Positions 43,539 to 52,726 of a stretch of DNA of 64,000 nucleotides are shown here, piece by piece (position 1 is the first letter of the stretch; each line of letters starts with the position of its first letter). The translations under genes and the position numbers were made by a program. The stretch is from Chthoniobacterales bacterium (GTDB lineage: Bacteria; Verrucomicrobiota; Verrucomicrobiia; Chthoniobacterales; UBA10450), in assembly GCA_035274845.1 (NCBI GenBank), contig DATENU010000006.1, positions 1-64,000 of the forward strand. The letters are read 5' to 3'. The notes under the pieces were generated by a model. That model saw nothing but the letters and a program-made list of their open reading frames with translations. It did no database searches and had not been told where the DNA came from.

Positions 43539-44939
43539 ATGACCAACCCGACTCTTGCGCATCAACTCGCCGCTTTCGCCTGTTCCCTGAATTATGAGGA
43601 CCTTTCCCAGAACGTGGTCCACGAGGTAAAGCGACGCCTGATCGATTCCCTCGGCTGTGCGCTGGGGGCGTGGCACGAAGAGCCTTGCACGATCGCGCGG
43701 ACCGTCGTTTCGGATTTCTCGGCAAAGAATGGAGCGACGGTGTTCGGAACGTCGCAAAAGGCGCCACCGGATTGGGCGGCGTTCGCGAACGGCTGCCAGA
43801 TTCGGTATTTCGATTACAACGATACCTATCTTTCAAAGGAGCCGGCGCACCCGAGCGACAATTTCGCCGCCGTTCTCGCAGTGGCCGAAAGTGTTGGAGC
43901 AACGGGCAAGGAAATCATCACCGCGACGGCAATTGCCTACGAAGTGCAATGCCGCTTGTGCGACGCCGCCAGCATTCGGGCGCGGGGCTGGGACCATCCG
44001 ACCTACGGGTCCTTCTCGACCGCGCTGGCCTGCGCGAAATTGATGAAGCTGGATCCGGAGCGGACCCGGCACGCGATCAATATCGCGGGTGTGCATTGCG
44101 CGGCGTTCCGCCAGGCGCGGGTAGGGGAGTTGTCGCATTGGAAAGGCGTGGCGTTCGCGAATGCATCGAGGCTCGGCGTTTATGCGGCGCTGCTGGCTCG
44201 CGCCGGGATGACCGGTCCGGCCCCGATTTTCGAAGGAGCGATGGGATTCGAGAAGGAGCTCGGCGTTTCGCTGGGCAACGTGAAAGAGAATTTCGACAAG
44301 ACGAAGGAAGCGATGCCGGGCGAAGGACCGGCGTCGATGATTTTGAAGACGAGCATCAAATATTGGCCGGCGGAATATCACAGCCAGAGTGCGATCGAAG
44401 CGGCGCTTTTCCTGCGGAATCAGATCGAAGATTTGTCGCAGGTGAAAACCATGGTGATTGAGAGCCATGACGCCTCGGTGGACATCATCGGGAGCGAGCC
44501 GGAGAAATGGCGCCCGCAAAGCCGCGAAACCGCGGACCACAGTCTGCCCTACATTACCGCGGTGGCGTTGATCGATGGGGAGGTGACGGACAAGCAATTC
44601 GCGCCCGAACGTTTCACCGAGACGAAGATCGTGTCTTTCCTGCAGGGAGTGAAAGTGGAACGGAACGACGAGCTGAGCGCGCTTTATGCCGAGGCGGTTG
44701 CCAACATTGTTCACGTGAACCTCGCGGATGGACGGACCCTCACCAAGAGGGTCGATTATCCACTGGGCAACGCAAAGAACCGGCTCAAGGATGCGGAGCT
44801 GGAAGGGAAGTTTACGAACCTCGCCGCGCCGAAGATCGGCAAGGACGCCGCGGATCGCGTGCTCAAACATTGCTGGAGCTTTGATGAGGCGAGCGATGTG
44901 AGCGCGTTGATGAAGTCGCTCGAGATGCCCAAAACATGA
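43539..44939 (+). CDS. prpD: 2-methylcitrate dehydratase
   Basis: A 466-residue MmgE/PrpD-family protein beginning MTNPTLAHQLAAFACSLN. Family features: RLIDSLGCALGAW, the FDYNDTY active-site region, GWDHPTYGSFSTALACAKLM and HSQSAIEAAL. It dehydrates 2-methylcitrate to cis-2-methylaconitate in the methylcitrate cycle. The ATG at 43539 is preceded by repeat sequence, so an earlier start is unlikely. Its stop overlaps the prpB ATG. The order prpD-prpB-prpC supports the assignment. Confidence 0.92.
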   Translation: MTNPTLAHQLAAFACSLNYEDLSQNVVHEVKRRLIDSLGCALGAWHEEPCTIARTVVSDFSAKNGATVFGTSQKAPPDWAAFANGCQIRYFDYNDTYLSKEPAHPSDNFAAVLAVAESVGATGKEIITATAIAYEVQCRLCDAASIRARGWDHPTYGSFSTALACAKLMKLDPERTRHAINIAGVHCAAFRQARVGELSHWKGVAFANASRLGVYAALLARAGMTGPAPIFEGAMGFEKELGVSLGNVKENFDKTKEAMPGEGPASMILKTSIKYWPAEYHSQSAIEAALFLRNQIEDLSQVKTMVIESHDASVDIIGSEPEKWRPQSRETADHSLPYITAVALIDGEVTDKQFAPERFTETKIVSFLQGVKVERNDELSALYAEAVANIVHVNLADGRTLTKRVDYPLGNAKNRLKDAELEGKFTNLAAPKIGKDAADRVLKHCWSFDEASDVSALMKSLEMPKT

Positions 44940-45772
44940 GCGCCGCGGCACATCTCCGCCAACTGATCGCGAACGGCTGCGTCGCGATGCCGGGGGTCTT
45001 CAACGCGTCGCTGGGACGGATGGTGGAGCGGGCTGGATTTGAGGCCGTCTACATCAGCGGCGCTGGCTTATGCAACGCGACGGCCGGTGTGCCGGACGTT
45101 GGGTTACTGACCCTGACGGAAGTGGCTCAACTGGCGGGCTACGTAGCGCGCGCCGTCAAAATTCCAGCAATCGTCGATGCGGACACGGGATTTGGCGGAG
45201 CGGAGAACGCGGCCCGGACCATCGAGGAATTTGAGCGGGCGGGACTCGCGGGGTGCCATATCGAAGACCAGGAATTTCCAAAGCGGTGCGGCCATCTGGC
45301 TGGCAAATCCCTCGTCGCGATTGAAGATATGAACGCGAAGATCGCGGCGGCGGCAGCAGCGAAACGCGATAAGGATTTTCTCCTCATCGCCCGAACCGAC
45401 GCGCGGGCAGTCGAGAGTTTTGCGAAAGCGGTCGAGCGCGCCCAGAGTTACCTGGCGGCGGGCGCCGACGCGATTTTCCCCGAGGCGCTCCAAAACGAAC
45501 AGGAGTTCCGCGATTTCGCCAAAGAAGTGAAAGCCCCGCTCCTCGCTAATATGACGGAATTCGGCAAGAGCCCGCTCCTTTCGTTAGGTCAGCTCGCGGA
45601 GATGGGGTATCGGATGGTGATTTATCCGCAGACCGCTTTTCGCGTTTCGATGTTTGCCGTAAAGGAAATGTTGCGCGATCTAAAAACGACCGGGACTCAG
45701 CAAGGCTGGGTCGAGCGTATGCAAACGCGCCAGGACCTCTACGATCTGCTGGATTACGACCCGGGAAAGTAA
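44936..45772 (+). CDS. prpB: Methylisocitrate lyase
   Basis: A 278-residue member of the isocitrate lyase/PEP mutase superfamily. The catalytic KRCGH (EFPKRCGHL, near residue 117) is intact, with DADTGFGG binding the metal and ARTDARAVE following. It splits 2-methylisocitrate into pyruvate and succinate. The ATG overlaps the prpD stop as ATGA, and prpC follows after 12 bp. KRCGH with a short 280-residue body distinguishes it from true isocitrate lyase. Confidence 0.94.
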   Translation: MSAAAHLRQLIANGCVAMPGVFNASLGRMVERAGFEAVYISGAGLCNATAGVPDVGLLTLTEVAQLAGYVARAVKIPAIVDADTGFGGAENAARTIEEFERAGLAGCHIEDQEFPKRCGHLAGKSLVAIEDMNAKIAAAAAAKRDKDFLLIARTDARAVESFAKAVERAQSYLAAGADAIFPEALQNEQEFRDFAKEVKAPLLANMTEFGKSPLLSLGQLAEMGYRMVIYPQTAFRVSMFAVKEMLRDLKTTGTQQGWVERMQTRQDLYDLLDYDPGK

Positions 45773-45784
45773 AACGAAACACCT

Positions 45785-46927
45785 ATGAGCACTGAGACGA
45801 AACCTCCTTACAGCCCAGGCCTCGCCGGCGTCGTGGCGGGGGAAACCGAAATCTGCTGGGTCGATCCGAACGCCGGCCTCATGTACCGGGGCTACGACAT
45901 CCACGAGATGGCGCAAAAGGCGAATTTCGAGGAAGTCGCCTATTTGCTCCTGAACGGCCAGTTGCCATCGGCGGAGCAGCTGGCGACGTTTTCGAAAGCG
46001 CTCGCCGCGGAGCGAGAATTGCCCGAGCCGGTTTTGCAAATGCTCCGGCTCATGCCCAAGAACACGCATCCGATGGATATGCTGCGCACCGGCGTTTCCA
46101 TGCTGGCGCCCTTCGATCCCGACCTGAACGACCATTCGCATGCGGCCAATGTCCGCAAGGCGATGCGCCTGCTCGCGCGGGTCTCCACGCTCGTGACCGA
46201 TGGATGGCGGATTTCGCAGGGACAGCAGCCGATTGAAGACAAACCGGATCTCACGCACGCCGGGAATTTCTTTTACAAGCTAACGGGAGGTGTGCCGCAG
46301 GATTGGCAGATCCGGATGCTGGACACGATTTATATTCTTTACGCGGACCATGAGTTCAACGCCTCCACCTTCGCGGCGCGGGTGACCGCATCCACACTCG
46401 CGGATATGTACGCGGCGGTGACCTCGGCGTGCGGAACGTTGAAGGGGCCGTTACACGGCGGGGCCAATGAAGAGTCGATGAAGATGCTCGACGACATCGG
46501 GACGGCTGATCGCGCCGAGGGCTGGCTGAAGGAACAGCTTGCGAAGAAAGCCAAGATCATGGGCTTCGGCCATCGGGTTTATAAGAAGGGTGATTCGCGC
46601 GTGCCGATCATGAGGGAAATTGCGCGCGATCTCGGCAAGCGCCTGGGCAAGGAACATTGGGTGCCAATCTGCGAAAATCTCGAGGCCACGATGGAGCGCG
46701 AGAAGCAACTGTGCGCCAACGTCGATCTCTACGCCGCGCCCGTCTTCACGATGCTGAAATTCCCGCCGGAGTTGAACACGCCGATCTTCGCCGTCTCGCG
46801 GGTGGCGGGTTGGTGCGCCCACGTTATCGAACAGCACGATCACAATCGGTTGATTCGGCCGCGATCGCTCTACACCGGTCCGGAATTGCGTCCGTATCCG
46901 GGGTCGGCGGGAAACGGAGCGAAGTAA
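45785..46927 (+). CDS. prpC: 2-methylcitrate synthase/citrate synthase
   Basis: A 380-residue citrate-synthase-family enzyme. Active-site regions are LYADHEFNASTFAARV (first His), GPLHGGANE (second His) and MGFGHRVYKKGDSR with the third; SRVAGWCAHVIEQ completes the family. In this operon it should condense propionyl-CoA with oxaloacetate. It is shorter than regulated hexameric citrate synthases, as expected of type I PrpC. It may also serve as citrate synthase. Confidence 0.93.
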   Translation: MSTETKPPYSPGLAGVVAGETEICWVDPNAGLMYRGYDIHEMAQKANFEEVAYLLLNGQLPSAEQLATFSKALAAERELPEPVLQMLRLMPKNTHPMDMLRTGVSMLAPFDPDLNDHSHAANVRKAMRLLARVSTLVTDGWRISQGQQPIEDKPDLTHAGNFFYKLTGGVPQDWQIRMLDTIYILYADHEFNASTFAARVTASTLADMYAAVTSACGTLKGPLHGGANEESMKMLDDIGTADRAEGWLKEQLAKKAKIMGFGHRVYKKGDSRVPIMREIARDLGKRLGKEHWVPICENLEATMEREKQLCANVDLYAAPVFTMLKFPPELNTPIFAVSRVAGWCAHVIEQHDHNRLIRPRSLYTGPELRPYPGSAGNGAK

Positions 46928-46929
46928 TC

Positions 46930-47403
46930 GTGGGAAGCGGCGAAGCGCAATCGCTCCAGGAGTTTTACGCGCCGGAGAACGCCTGCTTCGGTTGCGGGCC
47001 GGCGAATCCGGATGGGCTCCACATTCGCAGTTTTGTGCGCGGGGATGAAGTGGTCGCGGAATGGAAACCGGAGACGAAATACGAGGCGTTTCCGGGCGTG
47101 TTGAACGGCGGCATTATCGGGGCATTGCTCGATTGCCACTGCAACTGGACCGCGGCCTGGCATTTGATGAAAGCGAGCGGCGAAGATCGGCCGCCCTGCA
47201 CGGTTACCGCGGATTACGCGATCAAGCTCTTGCGGCCGACGCCGACTGACGGACCGGTTTTTCTTTCCGCGAAGATTGTCGAATCGGAAGGGAGCAAAGC
47301 GACTGTCGAAGGAACCCTGACTGGCGGAGGGAAAGTGTGCGCGACCTGTCGAGGGACATTTGTCGCGGTCAAGGAAGGTCATCCGGCATTCCATCGCTGG
47401 TAA
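46930..47403 (+). CDS. PaaI/HotDog-type acyl-CoA thioesterase
   Basis: A 157-residue hotdog-fold protein: CFGCGPANPDGLHIRSF, FPGVLNGGIIGALLDCHCNW, and RPPCTVTADYAIKLLRPTP. The Cys-rich start is common in this group. I choose the GTG at 46930, 3 bp after the prpC stop, because upstream sequence is prpC read in another frame. It probably hydrolyses a CoA ester of the methylcitrate route (propionyl-CoA overflow or a byproduct). It is the last gene of the operon, followed by a palindromic repeat. Confidence 0.85.
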   Translation: MGSGEAQSLQEFYAPENACFGCGPANPDGLHIRSFVRGDEVVAEWKPETKYEAFPGVLNGGIIGALLDCHCNWTAAWHLMKASGEDRPPCTVTADYAIKLLRPTPTDGPVFLSAKIVESEGSKATVEGTLTGGGKVCATCRGTFVAVKEGHPAFHRW

Positions 47404-47422
47404 GCGTCGAACGTCTTTCGAC

Positions 47423-47490
47423 TTCAAGGAGCGGCGGTTTGAAACCGCCGACCCGCGAAAACGGCGGTTTTAAACCGCCGCTCCTTGAAG
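47423..47490. repeat. Dispersed palindromic repeat, GGAGCGGCGGTTT family (copy 1)
   Basis: TTCAAGGAGCGGCGGTTTGA and AACCGCCG (47423-47450) pair with CGGCGGTTTTAAACCGCCGC and TCCTTGAAG (47462-47490). Each arm is itself a palindrome (GGCGGTTT/AAACCGCC). A second copy is at 51389-51457. It follows the thioesterase gene by 20 bp and may terminate the prp operon. Confidence 0.85.
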
Positions 47491-47525
47491 CTTTCTCTGA
47501 TGCGACGCTGATGAGATAATCCAGC

Positions 47526-49946
47526 GTGGGCGAAGACAAGACGACCGCACAGAAACCAGACACGCCTGGCGACGGCGCACCTCCGAGCCCGCCAGTTCCC
47601 GCCCCGGATCGGGACCAACAGAATCCGACGCCCGGCGCGCAACCTCCGTCAGATCGCCGCGCGGAAATCGGCGAACCGTCCCAAACCGCTGCCGGCTTGC
47701 CGGCGATGTATGAAACCGCCCGTTTCTCTTTGCGCGAAATGGGTGTCGCCCGCGGATTCAAAACCCTCCTGAACGTTAACAAGAAAGACGGGTTCGATTG
47801 CCAGAGCTGCGCCTGGCCGAGCCCGGACGATCATCGTCAGGTCGCGGAGTTTTGCGAGAACGGCGCGAAAGCGATTGCCGACGAAGCAACGACGAAGCGG
47901 CTCACGCGCGAGTTCTTTCGCCAGCATTCACTCGACGATCTCCGGGCCCAGACCGATCTCTGGCTCGGGCAGCAGGGGCGCCTGACCGAGCCAATGGTGA
48001 AACGTGCCGGCGCCACGCATTACGAGCCGATTTCCTGGGATGATGCCTTCGAACTCATCGCCACCGAGCTGAACGCGCTGCCGACGCCGGACGCCGCTGC
48101 GTTTTACACCAGCGGACGGACCAGCAACGAAGCGGCGTTTTTGTATCAGCTGTTCGTCCGGCAATTCGGCACGAACAATCTGCCTGATTGCTCGAACATG
48201 TGTCACGAATCCAGCGGCGCGGCGATGAACGAGACTCTCGGCATCGGCAAGGGATGCGTGAAGCTGGAGGACTTCGAGCAGGCCGACGCGATTTTCATCA
48301 TCGGGCAGAATCCGGGAACCAATCATCCGCGCATGCTCTCCAGCCTGAAACGGGCAAAAGAGAATGGCGCGAAGATCGTCTCGATCAATCCGCTGCCGGA
48401 AGTCGGCAATTTGCGATTCAAGAACCCGCAGGATTTGAAAAGCCCGCTGAGAGCTGCCGGCGTCTTCTTCGGCAAGGGCGCGAAGCTGAGCGATCTCTGG
48501 TTGCCGTTGCGGATCAACGGCGACGTCGCGGTGCTCAAGGGGATGATGAAGGAAATGCTGGCGGAAGAAGAGAAGCAGCCCGGCTCAGTCTTCGATCTCG
48601 TGTTCATCCGCGATTACACGGCCGGGTTCGATGCTTTTGTCGCCGATCTGCGGGCAACGAATTGGGACGATATCCTCGTGAGCAGCGGACTGACGCGCGA
48701 TCAAATCCGGGCCGCGGCGGAGATCGCGATGCAATCGAAACGCATTATTTGTTGCTGGGCAATGGGATTGACCCAGCACCGGAACGCGGTCGCGACCATC
48801 CAGGAGATCGTCAACTTTTTGCTGCTGCGCGGGAACATCGGACGCCAGGGCTGTGGCCCTTGTCCGGTGCGCGGACATTCCAATGTCCAGGGCGATCGCA
48901 CCGTGGGGATTTGGGAGCGGATGAACGACAAGTTTCTCGATAAACTCGGCGCTGAATTTGGCTTCGCGCCGCCACGAGCGCACGGCACCGACACCGTCGA
49001 GACGATCAAGCAGATGCACGACGGACGGATCCGCGCCTTCATCGGAATGGGGGGCAATTTTCTGGCCGCCACGCCTGACACGGAATTCACCGCGAAAGCG
49101 CTCCAACGCTGCCGGCTAACGGCGCATGTTTCGATCAAGCTCAACCGGTCGCACCTGATCACCGGCGAAATCGCGCTGATTCTTCCCTGCCTCGGGCGGA
49201 GCGAGATCGACCGGCAGGCGAGCGGCGAACAGTTCGTCACCGTCGAAGATTCGATGGGAATCATCAATCCCTCGCGTGGCGTCCTAGAGCCGGCGAGCGA
49301 ACATTTGCGAAGTGAACCGGCGATCGTTGCCGGACTGGCACGGGCCACGTTAGGAGATCGCACGCGGGTGGATTGGGAAGACCTGGTCGCGGACTACAGC
49401 CGGATTCGCGATCACATTGAACACGTGATCCCCGGCTTTGAGCGCTTCAACGAGCGGATCGCGAAGGACATTTTCTATTTGCCGAACGCGGCGCGGGACG
49501 AGCGGAAATTCAATACGGATATCGGCAAAGCGAAGTTTATGGTGCACCCGGTTCCGCGGAATGAGCTGGAGCCGGGTCGCTACATCATGATGACGATTCG
49601 TTCCCACGATCAGTTCAACACGCATCTGTATGGGCTCGATGATCGTTATCGGGGCGTGTTCAACGGGCGGCGCGTCGTTTTCATGAACGGGGAGGACGTT
49701 GCGGCCGCTGGCTTGCAACGCGGTCAACTCGTCGACCTGACAAGTCATCACGAGGGCGAAAAGCGGACGGCGCGGGGATTTCAGGTCGTCCCTTACAATA
49801 TTCCGCGCGGCTGTACGGCCACCTATTTTCCGGAGGGTAACGCGCTCGTTTCGATCAATAGCGTGGCAGAGCGATCGAACACGCCGGTGAGCAAGTTCGT
49901 CATCATTTCGATTGCACGCTGTAGCGACGCCGCTCAGTCGGCGTAA
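47526..49946 (+). CDS. FdhF/YdeP-family molybdopterin oxidoreductase
   Basis: An 806-residue enzyme of the formate-dehydrogenase-H-like group (TIGR01701/YdeP). The cluster-binding start is GFDCQSCAWPSPD with a later EFCENG; SNMCHESSG, GQNPGTNHPR and the C-terminal bis-MGD domain (LVDLTSHHEGEKRTARGF) are family features. YdeP relatives lack proven formate activity, so the substrate is uncertain. Residues 1-60 are a Pro/Asp-rich disordered extension. The start is GTG. The last eight residues (CSDAAQSA) and the stop are encoded by a palindromic repeat. fdhD and mobA next door supply the Mo cofactor. Confidence 0.9.
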   Translation: MGEDKTTAQKPDTPGDGAPPSPPVPAPDRDQQNPTPGAQPPSDRRAEIGEPSQTAAGLPAMYETARFSLREMGVARGFKTLLNVNKKDGFDCQSCAWPSPDDHRQVAEFCENGAKAIADEATTKRLTREFFRQHSLDDLRAQTDLWLGQQGRLTEPMVKRAGATHYEPISWDDAFELIATELNALPTPDAAAFYTSGRTSNEAAFLYQLFVRQFGTNNLPDCSNMCHESSGAAMNETLGIGKGCVKLEDFEQADAIFIIGQNPGTNHPRMLSSLKRAKENGAKIVSINPLPEVGNLRFKNPQDLKSPLRAAGVFFGKGAKLSDLWLPLRINGDVAVLKGMMKEMLAEEEKQPGSVFDLVFIRDYTAGFDAFVADLRATNWDDILVSSGLTRDQIRAAAEIAMQSKRIICCWAMGLTQHRNAVATIQEIVNFLLLRGNIGRQGCGPCPVRGHSNVQGDRTVGIWERMNDKFLDKLGAEFGFAPPRAHGTDTVETIKQMHDGRIRAFIGMGGNFLAATPDTEFTAKALQRCRLTAHVSIKLNRSHLITGEIALILPCLGRSEIDRQASGEQFVTVEDSMGIINPSRGVLEPASEHLRSEPAIVAGLARATLGDRTRVDWEDLVADYSRIRDHIEHVIPGFERFNERIAKDIFYLPNAARDERKFNTDIGKAKFMVHPVPRNELEPGRYIMMTIRSHDQFNTHLYGLDDRYRGVFNGRRVVFMNGEDVAAAGLQRGQLVDLTSHHEGEKRTARGFQVVPYNIPRGCTATYFPEGNALVSINSVAERSNTPVSKFVIISIARCSDAAQSA

Positions 49947-50001
49947 ACACGCGCCGAGTGAAATCATAGCGTCTTTACGGCGACAGAGCGCCGTCGCTAC
50001 A
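49920..50001. repeat. Dispersed palindromic repeat, TGTAGC..GGCGCTC family (copy 2)
   Basis: TGTAGCGACGCCGCTCAGTC (49920-49939) and following GGCGTAA pair with TTTACGGCGACAGAGCGCCG and TCGCTACA (49974-50001). It covers the 3' ends of two convergent genes: the oxidoreductase stop TAA (49944-49946) lies within it, and its right end reaches the fdhD stop. Confidence 0.85.
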
Positions 50002-50797
50002 ACGCCACGCGCTCGATGTGGGAATAGACGTTGAACGTCGGCGGACGCAAGAATCCGATCAGCGTCTGGCCGCATTCGCGGGCGAAATTGATCGCGAGCG
50101 ACGACGGCGCAGAAACGGCAGCCACGATCGGGACGCCCGCAGCCAGCGCTTTCTGGACGATCTCGAACGAAGATCGCCCGCTCACGCCAAGAACATGCCG
50201 GTTCAATGGAAGAAGACCGTCGAGAAAAGCGCGACCGATCGCCTTGTCGACGGCGTTATGGCGCCCAATGTCCTCGCGCACCACGATCAGTTCTCCGCTG
50301 GTATCAAAGATCCCCGCCGCGTGAATCCCGCCGGTCCGCGCGAAATTTCCCTGTCCGCTCCGGAGGCGGTCGGGCAGCTCCAGTAAAAGCGTCTCCGTGA
50401 TTCGCGTTGGGTCGGTGGCGAAATCGATAAGCGGAAATCGTTGCCGGATAAACTCGATGCCGGCTTTGCCGCAAAGGCCGCAACTGCTGGTGATCGTGCC
50501 GAAGCGCTCGGCCGGGGCCGGCGAGAATTTCACATCCGGGGCCAGCTCGACGTCGATGATATTGTCACTCACGGCCGAGACTTTCTTCAGGTCTGCCCGG
50601 GTTCGGATGATGGCTTCGGAGAAGAGAAAGCCGGCGGCCAGTTCTTCGTCATTCCCGGGCGTCCGCATGGTGGTGGCGACGGCGCGGCCCTGGATTCGAA
50701 TTTCCAAGGGCTCTTCGATTGCGACTTCATCGGTCACGCATTCGTGGCCGCCATCTTTTTTTCGGCGGATGATGCTTCCGGCGCCGATTCCCTTCAT
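49997..50797 (-). CDS. fdhD: Formate dehydrogenase accessory sulfurtransferase
   Basis: A 266-residue FdhD: GNDEELAAGFLFSEAI, the sulfur-carrying cysteines in TSSCGLCGKAG, and GRHNAVDKAIG and SGRSSFEIVQKAL. FdhD passes sulfur from IscS-type donors to the bis-MGD cofactor of formate dehydrogenases before insertion. It is convergent with the oxidoreductase and divergent from mobA with only 36 bp between the starts, so a shared control region is likely. The presence of fdhD suggests the oxidoreductase is a sulfurated, formate-type enzyme. Confidence 0.94.
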   Translation of the reverse strand: MKGIGAGSIIRRKKDGGHECVTDEVAIEEPLEIRIQGRAVATTMRTPGNDEELAAGFLFSEAIIRTRADLKKVSAVSDNIIDVELAPDVKFSPAPAERFGTITSSCGLCGKAGIEFIRQRFPLIDFATDPTRITETLLLELPDRLRSGQGNFARTGGIHAAGIFDTSGELIVVREDIGRHNAVDKAIGRAFLDGLLPLNRHVLGVSGRSSFEIVQKALAAGVPIVAAVSAPSSLAINFARECGQTLIGFLRPPTFNVYSHIERVAL

Positions 50798-50833
50798 GCA
50801 AGATCATCGCACGAAAATGACGGGAGGAAGAGA

Positions 50834-51421
50834 ATGACCTTTTCCGCGCTTCTGCTGGCCGGAGGCGAATCGCGGCGGATGGGGCGGGATAAGGCGACGA
50901 TGGAATTCGAAGGCCGACCGTTCTGGGAACGACAAACGCAGCTCTTGCGCGCCTTGGGTCCGGAAAAAATAATGGTCTCCGCGCGAACCGCGCCGAGCTG
51001 GCTTCCTCACGACGTCGAGTTGTTATTGGACGATCCGCCATCGCGGGGTCCGCTGAGCGGATTGGCCAAAGCGCTCGCTACGATTGAGACGACACACTTG
51101 GTCGTGCTCGCCGTCGATATGCCGTTTATGACCCCAGGCGAGTTGGGCGGCTTGCTGGAGCTGGCCACCGAAGGTCGCGGTGTCGTCCCCGCTATCGGAG
51201 ATCGCGCCGAACCACTGGCCGCGGTTTATCCCGCGGAGGCTGCGGAAGATTTGCAAGCCGCCCTCGCGGGATCAGATTTTTCGCTGCAGTTGACCGTGAG
51301 AACGCTGGTGGAGACGGGGAAGGTGAGGCTTTGCCGCTTGCCGGACGGGCGCACGGATCTCTATCGCAGCGTGAATGAGCCGGGCGACTTCAAGGAAGGG
51401 CGGTTTGAAACCGCCCCCTGA
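50834..51421 (+). CDS. mobA: Molybdenum cofactor guanylyltransferase
   Basis: A 195-residue nucleotidyltransferase starting MTFSALLLAGGESRRMGRDK, the classic MobA N-terminus, followed by DDPPSRGPLSGLAKAL and VVLAVDMPFMTP with the metal aspartate. It adds GMP to molybdopterin. The ATG at 50834 has GGAGGAAG just upstream. The natural end is around YRSVNEPGDF; the last residues (KEGRFETAP) and the stop are read from a palindromic repeat. It supports the neighbouring bis-MGD enzyme. Confidence 0.92.
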   Translation: MTFSALLLAGGESRRMGRDKATMEFEGRPFWERQTQLLRALGPEKIMVSARTAPSWLPHDVELLLDDPPSRGPLSGLAKALATIETTHLVVLAVDMPFMTPGELGGLLELATEGRGVVPAIGDRAEPLAAVYPAEAAEDLQAALAGSDFSLQLTVRTLVETGKVRLCRLPDGRTDLYRSVNEPGDFKEGRFETAP

Positions 51422-51457
51422 ATACTTCGGCGGTTTCAAACCGCCGCTCCTTGAAGC
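51389..51457. repeat. Dispersed palindromic repeat, GGAGCGGCGGTTT family (copy 2)
   Basis: TTCAAGGAAGGGCGGTTTGA (51389-51408) and ACCGCCC pair with CGGCGGTTTCAAACCGCCGC and TCCTTGAAGC (51428-51457). The left arm is in frame with mobA and provides its last residues and TGA stop (51419-51421). Confidence 0.85.
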
Positions 51458-51523
51458 TTCCCTGGAATTGACTGCCTGAATTCCGTCGATGCGCGGCGGC
51501 TACTCGAGGGCTTACCGTTCGTC

Positions 51524-52648
51524 ATGAAAACATCGAGCTTTGCCATCGAACGGCCGTCACTGATAATCGAGCAACCGACTCCAATGAAGATGCCCGAACT
51601 GCTTCCGCCCGCCGACACGATGTATCGCGCGCTCGTCAATCGTGACTCAAGCTTCGAAGGGATTTTCTTTGTCGGGGTTCGCACTACCGGCATTTTTTGC
51701 CGTCCCACCTGTTCGGCGAAAAAGCCGGCCCGCGAGAATGTCGATTTCTTCTCGACGCCGAGCGAGGCGTTGCACGGCGGTTACCGGCCTTGTCTGCGTT
51801 GCCATCCGATGGACCCGGAAAAGCGAGCGCCGGAATTGATCGAGCGATTGCGGGCCGAAGTTGAACGCTCGCCCGGTGGTCGCCTGACTGACAAGGAACT
51901 GGCCGCGCTTTCGATCGATCCCTCCACAGCACGCCGACAATTCAAACGCCATTACGGAATGACATTCCAGGCGTATCACCGGGCCCGGCGGATGGGGCTG
52001 GCACTGCGCGAAGTTCGAAAAGGCGGCCGCGTGGACGAAGTTCAAAGCGAAACCGGCTTCGGCTCGGCCAGCGGATTTCGAGATGCGTTCGCCCGCATAT
52101 TTGGCGATGTCCCCACGTCCGCGGCAAAGAAGCAGGGCGGCTTGTTCGCCCAGCGAATCGAGACGCCACTTGGAGCCATGCTCGCGATCGCGGACGACGA
52201 GGGATTGCGGCTGCTCGAGTTCGTCGATCGACGCGCGATGGAACGTGAGATGACGATCCTGCGGAATCGGCTTCAGACGAATATCGTTCCGGGCGAACAT
52301 CCGCACCTCGCCGCGGTGCGCGCCCAGCTGTCGGATTATTTTTCCGGAAAGAACCTCGAGTTCGACGTTCCGCTGGCCCCAGTCGGTTCGCCCTTTCAGA
52401 TGCGCACCTGGAAACTGCTCCAGACAATTCCGATCGGCGAAACGCGTTCCTATTCCTGGATGGCGACCAAACTGGGCGACGCCGAGATGCGCCGCGCCGT
52501 CGGCCGGGCCAACGGCGACAACATGCTTTGCCTCATCATTCCCTGCCACCGCGTCATCCGTGCGGACGGCACGCTTTGCGGTTACGGCGGCGGCCTCTGG
52601 CGGAAGAAATGGCTGCTCGATCACGAGCGGCGCTTCGCGAAGAAGTGA
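51524..52648 (+). CDS. ada: Bifunctional Ada (regulator and O6-methylguanine methyltransferase)
   Basis: 374 residues with all three Ada parts. The N-terminal zinc/methyl-acceptor domain has C59, C63, C90 and C93 (IFCRPTC, PCLRC). An AraC-type helix-turn-helix follows (STARRQFKRHYGMTFQAYHR). The C-terminal methyltransferase has the acceptor cysteine in IIPCHRVI. Ada removes methyl groups from DNA and, once methylated on the N-terminal cysteine, activates repair genes. The first 20 residues are not conserved; ATGs at residues 21 and 23 are possible starts. Its stop is part of a 7-bp-periodic hairpin. Confidence 0.95.
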   Translation: MKTSSFAIERPSLIIEQPTPMKMPELLPPADTMYRALVNRDSSFEGIFFVGVRTTGIFCRPTCSAKKPARENVDFFSTPSEALHGGYRPCLRCHPMDPEKRAPELIERLRAEVERSPGGRLTDKELAALSIDPSTARRQFKRHYGMTFQAYHRARRMGLALREVRKGGRVDEVQSETGFGSASGFRDAFARIFGDVPTSAAKKQGGLFAQRIETPLGAMLAIADDEGLRLLEFVDRRAMEREMTILRNRLQTNIVPGEHPHLAAVRAQLSDYFSGKNLEFDVPLAPVGSPFQMRTWKLLQTIPIGETRSYSWMATKLGDAEMRRAVGRANGDNMLCLIIPCHRVIRADGTLCGYGGGLWRKKWLLDHERRFAKK

Positions 52649-52711
52649 ATGGTGAATGGTGATCAGTGATTGGTTGTGCTGACCATTCACGAGTCACCGA
52701 TCACTATTCAC
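52645..52711. repeat. 7-bp-periodic inverted repeat at the ada stop
   Basis: Left arm heptads GTGAATG, GTGAATG, GTGATCA, GTGATTG (52645-52672); right arm CATTCAC, GAGTCAC, CGATCAC, TATTCAC (52684-52711), the complement of the same unit. The ada stop TGA is the second to fourth base of the first heptad. The imperfect hairpin could act as a terminator. Confidence 0.82.
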
Positions 52712-52726
52712 CCGGGAATGGGGACA

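Noticed and set aside
47526..49946. Selenocysteine in the formate-dehydrogenase-like enzyme
   Set aside because: No in-frame TGA interrupts the gene, and the group (YdeP-like) does not require selenium.
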